This document shows positions 26,153 to 35,466 of a DNA stretch of 64,000 nucleotides, piece by piece; position 1 is the stretch's first letter, and every line of letters starts with the position of its first letter. Source of the DNA: Dokdonella_A sp049583635 (GTDB taxonomy: Bacteria; Pseudomonadota; Gammaproteobacteria; Xanthomonadales; Rhodanobacteraceae). The stretch lies in NCBI GenBank assembly GCA_049583635.1, contig JBAUWF010000064.1, positions 3,298-67,297 of the forward strand. The letters run 5' to 3'. Below the pieces are notes generated by a model. It searched no databases and was not told where the DNA came from. It saw only the letters and a list, made by a program, of their open reading frames with translations. The translations under genes and the position numbers were made by a program.

Positions 26153-26606
26153 CAATCCGGCGATCGGCAACGCCCAGACTGTGCTTGGATTCGATGTCGG
26201 TACGCGGGTGATCGGCGTCGCGGTTGGCAACCGGCTGCTGGGTACGGCGCGGGCCCTGGCAACATTGATGAATCACGATGGTGCACCGGACTGGAAGCGG
26301 CTCGATCCGCTGGTGCGCGAATGGCAGCCGCAGGCTTTCGTGGTCGGGTTGCCGTTGACGTTCGATGGCGAGGAACAGTCGATGACTCGAGTGGCACGCG
26401 AATTCGCCGTCGCGCTTGAGCAACGTTATTCCGCGCCGGTACACGCGGTCGATGAACGCTGCACGTCGCGCGAGGCGTCCCGGCGCTTCGCCGTGCGCCG
26501 CGCGCAGGGTACAGCACGCCGCAAGGATGCCGCCTACATCGATGGGGTCGCGGCGGAAATCATTCTCGAAGCATGGTTTGCCGAGAACGCCGATGCATCG
26601 AACTGA
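26136..26606 (+). CDS. ruvX: Holliday junction resolvase-like RuvX (YqgF)
   Basis: A 156-residue RNase H-fold protein of the YqgF family, implicated in 16S rRNA 5'-end maturation and possibly Holliday junction resolution. Motifs: GFDVGTRVIGVAVG with the first catalytic Asp, FVVGLPLTFDGEEQ, VDERCTSREA, and RKDAAYIDGVAAEIIL. The ATG at 26136 overlaps yqgE by 17 bases; the stop overlaps pyrB. Confidence 0.92.
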   Translation: MSVTHDNPAIGNAQTVLGFDVGTRVIGVAVGNRLLGTARALATLMNHDGAPDWKRLDPLVREWQPQAFVVGLPLTFDGEEQSMTRVAREFAVALEQRYSAPVHAVDERCTSREASRRFAVRRAQGTARRKDAAYIDGVAAEIILEAWFAENADASN

Positions 26607-27579
26607 GCCGGCGGCGGGCACCCAGATCGGTGCAGACGGGCGCCTGCATCACCTGATCACACTCGAAGGGCTGGATCGTCGACTTATTGAAACGCTGCTC
26701 GATCGCGCTGCCGATTTGCGCGAACGTTGCCGTGCCGGTGCGCGGCGACTGCCTCTGATCGAAGATCGCACCATTATCAGTCTGTTTTATGAGCCGTCCA
26801 CGCGTACCCGGGTCAGCTTCGAGCTCGCCGCGCGCCGCCTCGGCGCGCAACAGGTGAACTTCGATGTGGCCAATTCATCGGCCAGCAAGGGCGAAAACAT
26901 GGACGACACCCTGGCGACACTCGAGGCGATGGGTTGCGATGCCTTCGTCATCCGCCATGGCGAAAATGGCATGCCCGGAAATCTGGCCGGGCACACACGC
27001 GGAGCGGCGGTCATCAACGCGGGTGACGGCAATAATGCGCATCCGACGCAGGGGTTGCTCGATCTGTTGACCATTCGCGATCGCAAGGGCCACATCGACG
27101 GACTCAATATCGTTATCTGCGGCGACATCCGCCATTCGCGCGTGGCGCGCTCGGACGTGCACGGCCTGCACGCGTGCGGTGCCGCCCAGATCCGTCTGTG
27201 CGGTCCACTCGAGCTGCTGCCGGAGGCATCCAGTTTTCCCGATTGCGCAATCGTCGAGGACTTCGACAGTGCGCTTGATGGGGCCGATATCGTGATCATG
27301 CTGCGCCTGCAGATGGAACGCATGCAACATCTGTCCGGGCTGAATACGGACGTCTATTTCAGCCGCTACGGTCTCGATTCGGCACGACTGGCGCGCGCAC
27401 GGCCAGGGGTGCTCATCATGCATCCGGGCCCGATGAACCGCGGCGTCGAGATCGCCACCGATGTCGCCGACGGGCCGCAATCGGCCATTCTCGACCAGGT
27501 TGCCAACGGCATCTTCGTGCGCATGGCGGTACTCGCGACGTTGCTCGGTGACAGGGCCGCGGGTGCACACGGGGTTTGA
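26593..27579 (+). CDS. pyrB: Aspartate carbamoyltransferase catalytic subunit
   Basis: A 328-residue ATCase catalytic chain, which condenses carbamoyl phosphate and aspartate in pyrimidine synthesis. Signature FYEPSTRTRVSFE with STRTR at 69-73, SSASKGENMDDTL, and GNNAHPTQGLLDL. The ATG at 26593 overlaps the ruvX stop by 14 bases, so gshB-tonB and yqgE-ruvX-pyrB look tightly organised. No pyrI or pyrC-like gene follows; the next gene is convergent. Confidence 0.93.
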   Translation: MHRTEPAAGTQIGADGRLHHLITLEGLDRRLIETLLDRAADLRERCRAGARRLPLIEDRTIISLFYEPSTRTRVSFELAARRLGAQQVNFDVANSSASKGENMDDTLATLEAMGCDAFVIRHGENGMPGNLAGHTRGAAVINAGDGNNAHPTQGLLDLLTIRDRKGHIDGLNIVICGDIRHSRVARSDVHGLHACGAAQIRLCGPLELLPEASSFPDCAIVEDFDSALDGADIVIMLRLQMERMQHLSGLNTDVYFSRYGLDSARLARARPGVLIMHPGPMNRGVEIATDVADGPQSAILDQVANGIFVRMAVLATLLGDRAAGAHGV

Positions 27580-27681
27580 TTTTTCTCATTTCTCTCTCCG
27601 CGGCGAGCGGAACACGGGCGACAGCGCCGCACCGTTCGAGCGAACCAAAACTCAGCGCGCTTGCGCCAACACGAGAAAAAC

Positions 27682-28428
27682 TTAGGCGTCCCGGGCAACG
27701 AGCCAGCGCCGCCCATGCCAGCCAGGCCCTGCGGCACGATCATCGTTCGCAGCGAGCAAATGCAGATCCGCGCGAGCCTTCAGCAGGCGTGCCACGCGCG
27801 CTTCCGGCAAGGAATGCATCTCGAACACCGCTCCTCGACGCCAAAGCACGCGGCGCAGCGGATTGAGCCAGCGATTCGACACGCACGCGAAGACGCGCCC
27901 GCGCAGGCTTTCGTCGGGACCGCTGACGAACTGGAACGCTGCAACGCCGCCCGGCGCGAGTACACGCAGAAACTCGGCGACATACCCTTCCGCCAGATCG
28001 GTCGGGATATGCTGCAGGGTCATGCACGAATAGACCAAATCGACGCTCGCATCGGCGATGTCCGCGAGCACCACGGTTGAGTTTTCACGAAATTCCGCGT
28101 TGCGCACATCGCGATTGAGCGAGCGCGCCGTGGCAATCATGCTCGGCGCCAAGTCGATACCGAGCACACGTTCGAAATGGGTTGCCAGCGCGCGCGTCAA
28201 GCGTCCGGCGCCGCAACCGAAATCGAGCGCGAGCCTGTGCGCACGCGGCAATTCTGATGTGGCCAGGGCCGCCATCTGGCTGTCGATCTCGAGTTTGCCG
28301 GTCGCAAAAAATTCGTGGTCGAGCCAACGGCCGCCGCGCTTTTGCGGATCCGACAACACCGCCCAGAACGGATCCTCACGACCCAGCACCGACCATACGC
28401 GTCGCAGCCGATCAAGCTCGGCATTCAC
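27682..28428 (-). CDS. Class I SAM-dependent methyltransferase
   Basis: A 248-residue Rossmann-fold methyltransferase with motif I LALDFGCGAGRLTRAL (about 66-81), a motif II acidic residue in VLGIDLAPSMI, and SCMTLQHIP. The substrate is not evident. The start is GTG at 28428, overlapping the pilU stop as GTGA, so it is translated with pilU. The lineage-specific attachment to pilTU suggests, without proof, a link to pilus or surface chemistry. Confidence 0.8.
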   Translation of the reverse strand: MNAELDRLRRVWSVLGREDPFWAVLSDPQKRGGRWLDHEFFATGKLEIDSQMAALATSELPRAHRLALDFGCGAGRLTRALATHFERVLGIDLAPSMIATARSLNRDVRNAEFRENSTVVLADIADASVDLVYSCMTLQHIPTDLAEGYVAEFLRVLAPGGVAAFQFVSGPDESLRGRVFACVSNRWLNPLRRVLWRRGAVFEMHSLPEARVARLLKARADLHLLAANDDRAAGPGWHGRRWLVARDA

Positions 28429-29552
28429 GTCTCGGCCAATTCGACACCATCCATGCCCTGCGACAGCGAATGCGCGTCGCCGCCTTGGGCCAGCTTGATC
28501 TTCAGACGCACCTCGTTGGTCGAATCAGCGTGCCGCAACGCGTCCTCGTAGGAAATCTCGCCCGCATGGTAGAGCTCTACCAGACTCTGATCGAACGTGC
28601 GCATGCCGAGATTGGTGGATTCCTTCATCACGTCCTTCAGCTTGTGCACTTCGCCCTGGCGAATATAGTCCTGAGCCAGCGGTGTGCCGAGCAATATCTC
28701 CATCGCTACGCGCCGCGCTTTGCCGTCCGGCGTCGGAATCAACTGCTGCGCAACCACACCCTTCAGATTCAGCGACAGATCCATGAACAGCTGCGAGTGC
28801 CGGTCGGCGCCGAAGAAATGGATGATGCGGTCCATCGCCTGATTGGCGTTGTTCGCGTGCAGCGTGCACAGGCAAAGGTGCCCGGTCTCGGCGAAATTGA
28901 TCGCGTGCTCCATGGTTTCGCGCGTGCGCACCTCGCCGATCATGATTACGTCCGGCGCCTGGCGCAGCGTGTTCTTGAGCGCGTTTTCCCAGGAGTCGGT
29001 GTCGATACCGAGTTCACGCTGGGTAACGATGCAGCCGGCGTGCTGATGCACGTATTCGATCGGATCCTCAATCGTGATGATGTGGCCGGTCGAGTTCTGG
29101 TTGCGATAGCCGATCATTGCCGCCAGCGAAGTCGACTTGCCCGCACCGGTTGCGCCGACGAACATCACGATGCCGCGCTTGGTCATCGCGAGCTGCTTGA
29201 CGATAGGCGGCAGATTCAATTCCTCGATGGTCGGGATCCTGGTTTCGATTCGCCGCATCACCATGCCGACGCAATTGCGCTGATAGAAGCACGACACGCG
29301 GAAGCGGCCGATGCCATGCGCGGAAATGGCGAACTGGCACTCGTGCGTCTTCTCGAATTCCTCCCGTTGCGGCGGCGTCATGACGTTCAACACCATATCC
29401 CGCGCCTGCTGGGGACTGAGCGCCGTCTGCGTGATCGGTGCGATGCGCCCATTCACTTTCATTGACGGCGGCACGCCGGCCGTGATGAACAGGTCCGATC
29501 CCTTCTTGTGCGCCATCAGCTTGAGAAACGAACTGAAATCGACTGTGCTCAT
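28425..29552 (-). CDS. pilU: Twitching motility ATPase PilU
   Basis: A 375-residue PilT-family hexameric ATPase, the accessory retraction motor. Walker A GATGAGKST at 133-141, Asp box IITIEDPIEYVHQH, Walker B IMIGEVRTRETME, and His box HLCLCTLHANNANQAMD. The PilU identity comes from the longer C terminus and pairing downstream of pilT (86-base gap). Confidence 0.92.
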   Translation of the reverse strand: MSTVDFSSFLKLMAHKKGSDLFITAGVPPSMKVNGRIAPITQTALSPQQARDMVLNVMTPPQREEFEKTHECQFAISAHGIGRFRVSCFYQRNCVGMVMRRIETRIPTIEELNLPPIVKQLAMTKRGIVMFVGATGAGKSTSLAAMIGYRNQNSTGHIITIEDPIEYVHQHAGCIVTQRELGIDTDSWENALKNTLRQAPDVIMIGEVRTRETMEHAINFAETGHLCLCTLHANNANQAMDRIIHFFGADRHSQLFMDLSLNLKGVVAQQLIPTPDGKARRVAMEILLGTPLAQDYIRQGEVHKLKDVMKESTNLGMRTFDQSLVELYHAGEISYEDALRHADSTNEVRLKIKLAQGGDAHSLSQGMDGVELAET

Positions 29553-29638
29553 GAAACTCTCCCGCCGAATACGCTCATACTACACCGCGCGCCCGCGCGC
29601 GGACGGTTGCGCGACTCGGCCGGCGGCACCGACTGAAG

Positions 29639-30676
29639 TTACTTGAAGATATCCTTGTTTTTCGCATACTCGATCGCCTGTTGACGCGCTACCAGGCCCC
29701 GCCGCACCAGGTCTTGCAGACATTGGTCGAGCGTCTGCATGCCATGCTGGCTGCCGGTCTGGATCGAGGAGTACATCTGCGCAACCTTGTCTTCGCGAAT
29801 CAGGTTGCGGATCGCCGGAATGCCGACCATGATCTCGTGGGCGGCCATGCGCCCACCGCCGACCTTCTTCATCAGGGTCTGCGATACCACCGCGCGCAGC
29901 GATTCGGACAACATCGAGCGCACCATCGCCTTTTCACCGGCCGGGAACACGTCGATCACGCGATCGATGGTCTTCGCGGCCGAACTCGTATGCAGGGTCG
30001 CGAATACGAGATGACCGGTTTCAGCGGCGGTCAGTGCAAGACGGATAGTCTCGATATCGCGCATTTCCCCGACCAGCACGTAATCCGGGTCCTCGCGCAG
30101 CGCCGAGCGCAGCGCCTCGCTGAATCCGTGCGTGTCGCGATGCACTTCGCGCTGGTTTATCAAACATTTCTGCGAGGTGTGCACGAATTCGATCGGATCC
30201 TCGATGGTCAGGATATGGCCGTATTCGTTCTTGTTGACATGATCGACCATCGCCGCGAGCGTGGTGGACTTGCCCGATCCGGTCGGTCCGGTGACCAGGA
30301 CCAACCCTTGCGGTTGCGAGATCAGTTCTTTGAAAATACGCGGCGCGCCGAGGTCCTCGAGGGTGAGCACTTCGGACGGAATCGTGCGGAACACCGCTGC
30401 GGCACCACGGTTCTGGTTGAACGCATTGACGCGAAAGCGCGCGAGCCCGGGAATCTCGAACGAGAAATCGACTTCGAGAAATTCCTCGTAGTCGCGACGC
30501 TGCTTGTCCGACATGATGTCGTACACCAGCGCATGGATCTGCTTGTGATCGAACGCCGGAATGTTGATGCGGCGCACATCGCCGTCAACGCGGATCATCG
30601 GCGGAAGACCGGCCGACAAATGCAGATCGGAAGCCTTGTTTTTGACCGAAAAAGCCAGCAGTTCGGCAATATCCAT
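29639..30676 (-). CDS. pilT: Twitching motility retraction ATPase PilT
   Basis: A 345-residue retraction motor with an N-terminal PAS-like domain (ASDLHLSAGLPPMIRVDGD), Walker A GPTGSGKST at 130-138, IEDPIEFVH Asp box, VGEMRDIETI Walker B region, FATLHTSSAAKTIDR His box, and the AIRNLIREDKVAQMYS motif specific for PilT. First gene of a pilT-pilU-methyltransferase unit, divergent from yggS. Confidence 0.95.
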   Translation of the reverse strand: MDIAELLAFSVKNKASDLHLSAGLPPMIRVDGDVRRINIPAFDHKQIHALVYDIMSDKQRRDYEEFLEVDFSFEIPGLARFRVNAFNQNRGAAAVFRTIPSEVLTLEDLGAPRIFKELISQPQGLVLVTGPTGSGKSTTLAAMVDHVNKNEYGHILTIEDPIEFVHTSQKCLINQREVHRDTHGFSEALRSALREDPDYVLVGEMRDIETIRLALTAAETGHLVFATLHTSSAAKTIDRVIDVFPAGEKAMVRSMLSESLRAVVSQTLMKKVGGGRMAAHEIMVGIPAIRNLIREDKVAQMYSSIQTGSQHGMQTLDQCLQDLVRRGLVARQQAIEYAKNKDIFK

Positions 30677-30789
30677 GCAACCATCCCCTCGATTCGATTC
30701 AATGCGGCGTGTTGCTTCCTGCGCGCGGCAAGCCCCGCCCGCGCATCGAAGTATAGCTCGGCACTTTCACCATTATCGTGGCTTGCGAC

Positions 30790-31479
30790 ATGAATTCCGT
30801 GGAACCCGTCTACAATTCAATACGCCGGCGTATCGCCGCAGCGGCAGAGGCCACTTCGGCGAATGCGGACGTGCGCCTGCTCGCAGTGAGCAAGGGCCAG
30901 TCCGTCGGGGCGATTCGCGCGCTCGCGGCCCTCGGTCAGCGCGCGTTCGGCGAGAATTACATGCAGGAAGCGCGGGCCAAACAGGACGAACTGGCCAACC
31001 TTGCGCTCGAGTGGCATCTGATCGGCCCGCTGCAGTCGAACAAGTGTCGTGAAGTGGCGCAACGGTTCGACTGGCTGCAAAGTCTCGATCGCGAGAAACT
31101 CATCGACCCGCTGACTCGCCACCGTCCGCCCGAACGCGCCGCGCTCAATGTCCTGATTGAGGTCAATATCGACGACGAACCGGGCAAGGCCGGTTGCGCG
31201 CCGCATCAAGTCCAGCAATTGGCCGAACAGATCACCGCAGCACCGCACTTGCGCCTGCGCGGCTTGATGGCGATACCGGATCCGCACCCGCACCCCGGCG
31301 AACGTCGCGCCGCCTTCGTGCGCCTGCGCGGCGTGTTCGAGAATCTGCGCTCCGAATATTCAAGCGTGGATACTCTGTCAATGGGCATGTCGGAGGATTT
31401 CGAGCTCGCCATCGCGGAAGGCGCCACGATGGTGCGGATCGGTACGGCCTTGTTCGGGCCACGGCTGCCGCGACGCTGA
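30790..31479 (+). CDS. yggS: PLP homeostasis protein YggS
   Basis: A 229-residue alanine-racemase-fold PLP-binding protein that helps control pyridoxal phosphate and amino-acid balance. The PLP lysine is K35 in LLAVSKGQS; other signatures are FGENYMQEA, EWHLIGPLQSNK, GLMAIP and SMGMSEDFELAI. ATG at 30790 preferred over a GTG at 30778. Confidence 0.93.
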   Translation: MNSVEPVYNSIRRRIAAAAEATSANADVRLLAVSKGQSVGAIRALAALGQRAFGENYMQEARAKQDELANLALEWHLIGPLQSNKCREVAQRFDWLQSLDREKLIDPLTRHRPPERAALNVLIEVNIDDEPGKAGCAPHQVQQLAEQITAAPHLRLRGLMAIPDPHPHPGERRAAFVRLRGVFENLRSEYSSVDTLSMGMSEDFELAIAEGATMVRIGTALFGPRLPRR

Positions 31480-31522
31480 CAGGGCACGGCTAGGACACGG
31501 CACTCCGGGAGTCCGGGAGTCC

Positions 31523-31569
31523 GGGATCAAGGGATCAAGGGATCAAGGGATCAAGGGATCAAGGGATCA
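31523..31569. repeat. 8-bp tandem repeat (GGGATCAA)n upstream of a secreted-protein gene
   Basis: Five exact tandem copies of GGGATCAA (31523-31562) and a sixth partial copy (31563-31569), preceded by two copies of a related GTCCGGGA unit (from about 31506). The array ends 73 bases before the ATG at 31642, and a TATAGT -10-like hexamer (31573-31578) follows at once, so copy-number changes would alter the promoter's upstream side. No good -35 match is visible at the expected spacing. Confidence 0.85.
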
Positions 31570-31641
31570 GCGTATAGTCGGCCGCCTTCGCGTCAAGCCA
31601 AGGGACGTGGCACATCGACTGGTCAACCAACGGAGGGCTCC

Positions 31642-32421
31642 ATGAAGATCCTTAACTCGTGTCTGATGTCGGCGCTAGTGCTTGCGGCCGGGACCAGCGC
31701 GTACGCGGCAGAAGCAAACAAGGCAGTCGTCTCTCGCGATTACACCGATTCCATAGCGCCAGCCGAGCAACAGGCGTACGAAGCCGGTGCCAAGGCCTAC
31801 AACCAGTGCCTGCGTGAGCATGGTTCCAAATACACTTGGACAGCGTGGGTGCACGAAACCGGCGACGTTTACAAGTATTCATATGTCGCCGGCCCTTACA
31901 CGTGGGCGGATTTCGACACGATGCACTCGGTCGGCAAGGCCTGTGACGCGACTTGGCGGACGCAGAGCAATCCGCACCTGATGGGCGAGACCAGTGTTTT
32001 CATGGTCGATCAGCCGGAAATGAGTCACATGCCCAAGGATTGGGACAAACAGGCGCCGCCAGCGTTTATTGACGTCACCTACTTCAACCTGAATCCGGGG
32101 AACGCCGCCGACGAAGCGTTTACCTCGGACGTCAAAAAGATCACTGCGGCCGCGGCGAAGGCCAACTGGCCGTATCACTACCGCACGCTGCAAGTGCAGT
32201 ACGGCGACGCGGGTGCTCCTGATTACATCGTGGTTTCCGCGGGCAAGAACTGGGCCGACCTCGGCGCGGAACCCGATCCGTCGTTCTGGAAGATGGTCGA
32301 GGGGGTGTACGGCAAGGCCGAAGCCGCTGCATTGCGCAAGTCCTTGAACGATGCGATCAAGGATTCGTCCTCGCACGTGGACAGTTACAACGCCGACCTG
32401 AGCTACATTGCCGGCAAGTAG
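31642..32421 (+). CDS. Exported protein of unknown function
   Basis: A 259-residue protein with a strong ribosome site (GGAGGG) and signal peptide MKILNSCLMSALVLAAGTSA cleaved near AYA-AE. The mature part is rich in Trp, Tyr and Lys (TWTAWVHETGDVYKYSYVAG) and contains only two cysteines. I do not recognise a domain. No membrane helix follows, so it is likely periplasmic or secreted. It sits alone between yggS and proC, interrupting an order (yggS-proC-yggT) that is contiguous in Pseudomonas, which suggests insertion or local acquisition. Confidence 0.8.
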   Translation: MKILNSCLMSALVLAAGTSAYAAEANKAVVSRDYTDSIAPAEQQAYEAGAKAYNQCLREHGSKYTWTAWVHETGDVYKYSYVAGPYTWADFDTMHSVGKACDATWRTQSNPHLMGETSVFMVDQPEMSHMPKDWDKQAPPAFIDVTYFNLNPGNAADEAFTSDVKKITAAAAKANWPYHYRTLQVQYGDAGAPDYIVVSAGKNWADLGAEPDPSFWKMVEGVYGKAEAAALRKSLNDAIKDSSSHVDSYNADLSYIAGK

Positions 32422-32635
32422 CAAGTAGCGGCAAGTCGCCCGGACGACCCTTTCCGGGGCGCCCGGCGCGACGCGATGACACCGTTGCGGCCGGCCAGTA
32501 CCGGAGTCGCGGCCCGCGACCGTTCCCCGCCCCGACTGCCATCGCAACTTCCATGGAGTACGGGCACGCTGTGATCCGTACCCGTTTGGACGCGGCTTGT
32601 TATGCTTTGCTTCCTTCCGGCCGCATTACGAGCGC

Positions 32636-33490
32636 ATGCCAGCAAACTCCGAATCCCGGACGTCCGGTCCCGAATTCCGTTCAATCGCCTTCGTCGGTGG
32701 CGGCAACATGGCGCGCAGCCTGGTTGGCGCGCTGCTGCACGGCGGTGCTGCTCCGGGAGCAATTGCAGTATCCGAACCCGACGCGGCATTGCGTCGTGAA
32801 CTCGCGAGCGACTTCGGCATCGCCGTGTACGAGAACAATGCCGACGCTGTACGCGATGCCGCGATTATCGTGCTCGCTGTCAAGCCGCAGGTCATGCGCG
32901 CGGTATGCGCCGAAATTGCGCCCGCGCTCGGCGATTGCCGGCCACTGGTGATTTCGATCGCCGCGGGGATCCGCCTCGAACAGTTGCAGCGCTGGCTGGC
33001 GACCGGGCTTCCCGTCGTGCGTGCGATGCCGAACACTCCGGCCCTGATCGGGGCCGGCGTCAGCGGTCTGATCGCCAATCACACGGTCGATGCGTCGCAA
33101 CGCGCGCAGGCCGAAGCCATCCTCGCAGCGGCCGGCGAAACCGTCTGGATCGACCGCGAGGATCTGATGGACACGGTCACCGCAGTGTCGGGTTCCGGCC
33201 CAGCCTATTTCTTCCTGATGGTCGAAGCGCTTGAGGATGCCGCGGTAACCCAGGGTCTGCCACGGCCGAGTGCGCGACTGCTCGCCACGCGGACCTGTCT
33301 CGGGGCCGGGCGCATGCTGACCGAGGGCACCGACACGCCCGCAGATCTGCGAAAACGTGTCACTTCGCCGGGCGGTACGACCCAGGCCGCCCTCGATACT
33401 TTCGCTGCTGCGGACTTCCGCTCGCTCGTGACTCACGTGATCGAAGCCGCGACCCAACGCGGTCGCCAACTGTCCGATCGTCTGGATTGA
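32636..33490 (+). CDS. proC: Pyrroline-5-carboxylate reductase
   Basis: A 284-residue NAD(P)H-dependent enzyme catalysing the last step of proline synthesis. N-terminal Rossmann motif IAFVGGGNMARSLVGAL (about 17-33), AVKPQ, VRAMPNTPALIGAG, and the C-terminal signature SGSGPAYFFLMVEAL and KRVTSPGGTTQAAL. The ATG at 32636 gives the family length. Confidence 0.94.
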   Translation: MPANSESRTSGPEFRSIAFVGGGNMARSLVGALLHGGAAPGAIAVSEPDAALRRELASDFGIAVYENNADAVRDAAIIVLAVKPQVMRAVCAEIAPALGDCRPLVISIAAGIRLEQLQRWLATGLPVVRAMPNTPALIGAGVSGLIANHTVDASQRAQAEAILAAAGETVWIDREDLMDTVTAVSGSGPAYFFLMVEALEDAAVTQGLPRPSARLLATRTCLGAGRMLTEGTDTPADLRKRVTSPGGTTQAALDTFAAADFRSLVTHVIEAATQRGRQLSDRLD

Positions 33491-33526
33491 AGCGTTCAAC
33501 AGCCATGACGAAGAATCGTTCCTGAC

Positions 33527-34102
33527 ATGGGTTATCTCGCCAACGCCGGACAAATCCTTATCGACTTCGCCTTCGGCGCGTTGATCGCACTGTTCGTGCT
33601 GCGCGTCATGCTGCAATGCGTGCGAGCCAATTTCTACAATCCCATCTGTCAGTTCCTCTACAAGGTCACCAATCCGCTGCTGATGCCCTTGCGCCGGATC
33701 ATTCCCTCCTGGCGCAACCTAGACGTTGCCGGCGTCGTGATCGCATGGCTGCTGACCGCGATCAAGCTCGTATTGCTGTATGCCACGCTCGGCGTGGCGC
33801 TCGGTTTGGCCGGCCTGGCGCTGATGGCGCTGGCCGATCTGATCGGCTTCGTGCTGATGATCTATCTCGGCTTGATACTCGCACGCGTGGTCTTGAGTTT
33901 TCTCAATACCGACAATCGTCATCCGCTGATCCCGTTGATCGTCCAGCTTACCAATCCAATCCTCAAACCGATTCAGCGCTACCTGCCGGTCTTCGGCGGT
34001 ATCGATTTCTCGCCGGTGGCCGCGTGGCTGATCATCCTGCTCGCCCGCGTGCTGATCGTGCAGCCGTTGCTGGATGCCGGTTTGCGCCTCGCCCAATCCT
34101 GA
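33527..34102 (+). CDS. yggT: YggT family membrane protein
   Basis: A 191-residue integral membrane protein with two YggT repeats, each a pair of hydrophobic helices separated by the NPLLMPLRRIIP and NPILKPIQRYLP motifs. In other bacteria the family has been linked to osmotic tolerance and membrane protein assembly. It lies directly after proC, 36 bases downstream. Confidence 0.92.
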   Translation: MGYLANAGQILIDFAFGALIALFVLRVMLQCVRANFYNPICQFLYKVTNPLLMPLRRIIPSWRNLDVAGVVIAWLLTAIKLVLLYATLGVALGLAGLALMALADLIGFVLMIYLGLILARVVLSFLNTDNRHPLIPLIVQLTNPILKPIQRYLPVFGGIDFSPVAAWLIILLARVLIVQPLLDAGLRLAQS

Positions 34103-34255
34103 ATCGAAATCTGCCCTTCCGATCCGCACGCCCGCGGCGCAAGGCCGCCTGAACTGCCGGATTGTGGCGTTGGGCGGTCACAGCTTGCTGTCATCGCCCG
34201 CTTTTCACCCTGATCCACGTGTATCCCGACAGACCACTTGCATCGGGATCACTTC

Positions 34256-35299
34256 ATGCACTCCAGGCTTCGATTGTCCGCGCGAGCACTGCTCGCCATC
34301 ACCCTCGCTGCTGCCGGCGTCTATTTGGGCACACCGGCACAGGCCGCCGTACTCTGCGTCAACAGTGCCTCCAGCCTGCGCAGCGCACTCACCATCGCAG
34401 AGGGGAACGGCGTGGACGACACCATCAAGATCGCACGCGGCACCTATCAGGCCGGCGGCAGCGAGTTCTACTACTACGCGACCGAGGCGCATTCCCTCGA
34501 TATTACCGGCGGTTACAACAGCGATTGTTCGACGCGCATCCGCAATCCGGTGCTTACCGTGCTCGATGGCGGCGGCCAGTCCTCGGTCATGATCGCCGAG
34601 AGCACACAGGGCGCGATCGCGATCCGCTATCTGACATTCCAGAACGGCCTGAGCACCGGCATCCGTGGCGCCGGCCTGTATGTCAACGGCAGCAACGGTG
34701 ACAACGGTGATGTCACGATCGGCGCAAACATCTTCCACAACAACCGCGCCACCAGCTTTGGCGGCGGACTCGATGCCGGCGACGGCGGGACATCGACGCT
34801 GCTGGTGCGCAACAACCTGTTCGTCGGGAACAGTGCCGGAATCAGCGATGGCGCCGCGGAGCTGGTGAGTAATGGCGTCAATGCCTACTTCACCAACAAC
34901 ACCGTGGTCGGCAATTCCGCCGAGGGCAACGGCAATGTCAATGGCGGCGTTTCGTTCGGGGGTTCGGCAACGTTCGATATCAGCAACAGCGTTTTCTGGA
35001 GCAACGACGGCAACGATTTGAACATAGACAATGCAGTGCTGCTCGACAACGATTATGGAATCATCAATATCTCACCGCCATCCGGCAGCGTCGGCAATGT
35101 CAGCGTCGATCCGCTGTTTGCCGGCACGGGCGATTTTCGCCTGCTGCCGACGTCGCCCCTGTTGGGTGTCGGCGCGTTATTTCCGCCGGGTGGCCTGTCG
35201 AACTACGACATCGAGGGCCACGATCGCACCTACCGCATCAGGGTGGACATGGGTGCCTACGAGCGCGGCGATACGATCTTCGACGATGGCTACGAGTAG
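34256..35299 (+). CDS. Secreted right-handed beta-helix protein with C-terminal FDDGYE motif
   Basis: A 347-residue exported protein. Signal peptide from the ATG at 34256 (MHSRLRLSARALLAITLAAA) cleaved near AQA-AV; a TTG at 34238 is in frame but unlikely. The mature part has Asn/Gly-rich beta-helix coils (IGANIFHNNRATSFGGGLD, VRNNLFVGNSAG) resembling choice-of-anchor Q proteins, including the SPLLGVGA and DMGAYE endings. It closes with DTIFDDGYE. No anchor helix follows. First of three related genes in tandem. Confidence 0.85.
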   Translation: MHSRLRLSARALLAITLAAAGVYLGTPAQAAVLCVNSASSLRSALTIAEGNGVDDTIKIARGTYQAGGSEFYYYATEAHSLDITGGYNSDCSTRIRNPVLTVLDGGGQSSVMIAESTQGAIAIRYLTFQNGLSTGIRGAGLYVNGSNGDNGDVTIGANIFHNNRATSFGGGLDAGDGGTSTLLVRNNLFVGNSAGISDGAAELVSNGVNAYFTNNTVVGNSAEGNGNVNGGVSFGGSATFDISNSVFWSNDGNDLNIDNAVLLDNDYGIINISPPSGSVGNVSVDPLFAGTGDFRLLPTSPLLGVGALFPPGGLSNYDIEGHDRTYRIRVDMGAYERGDTIFDDGYE

Positions 35300-35466
35300 C
35301 GCGGGGTTTGCGGTCATGTCGCCGCTCGTGTGGATGCAAATATGTAGTGGCGCATCGCGCCGGATGATTCGGAACAGGTTCCGCAAGCGACTGGGGCCGA
35401 CGAGCGACCATTGTTCGCGCAACCGTCGTTGTCGGCGGCACTGACGGTGATCGAGCGCGCGGCGCA

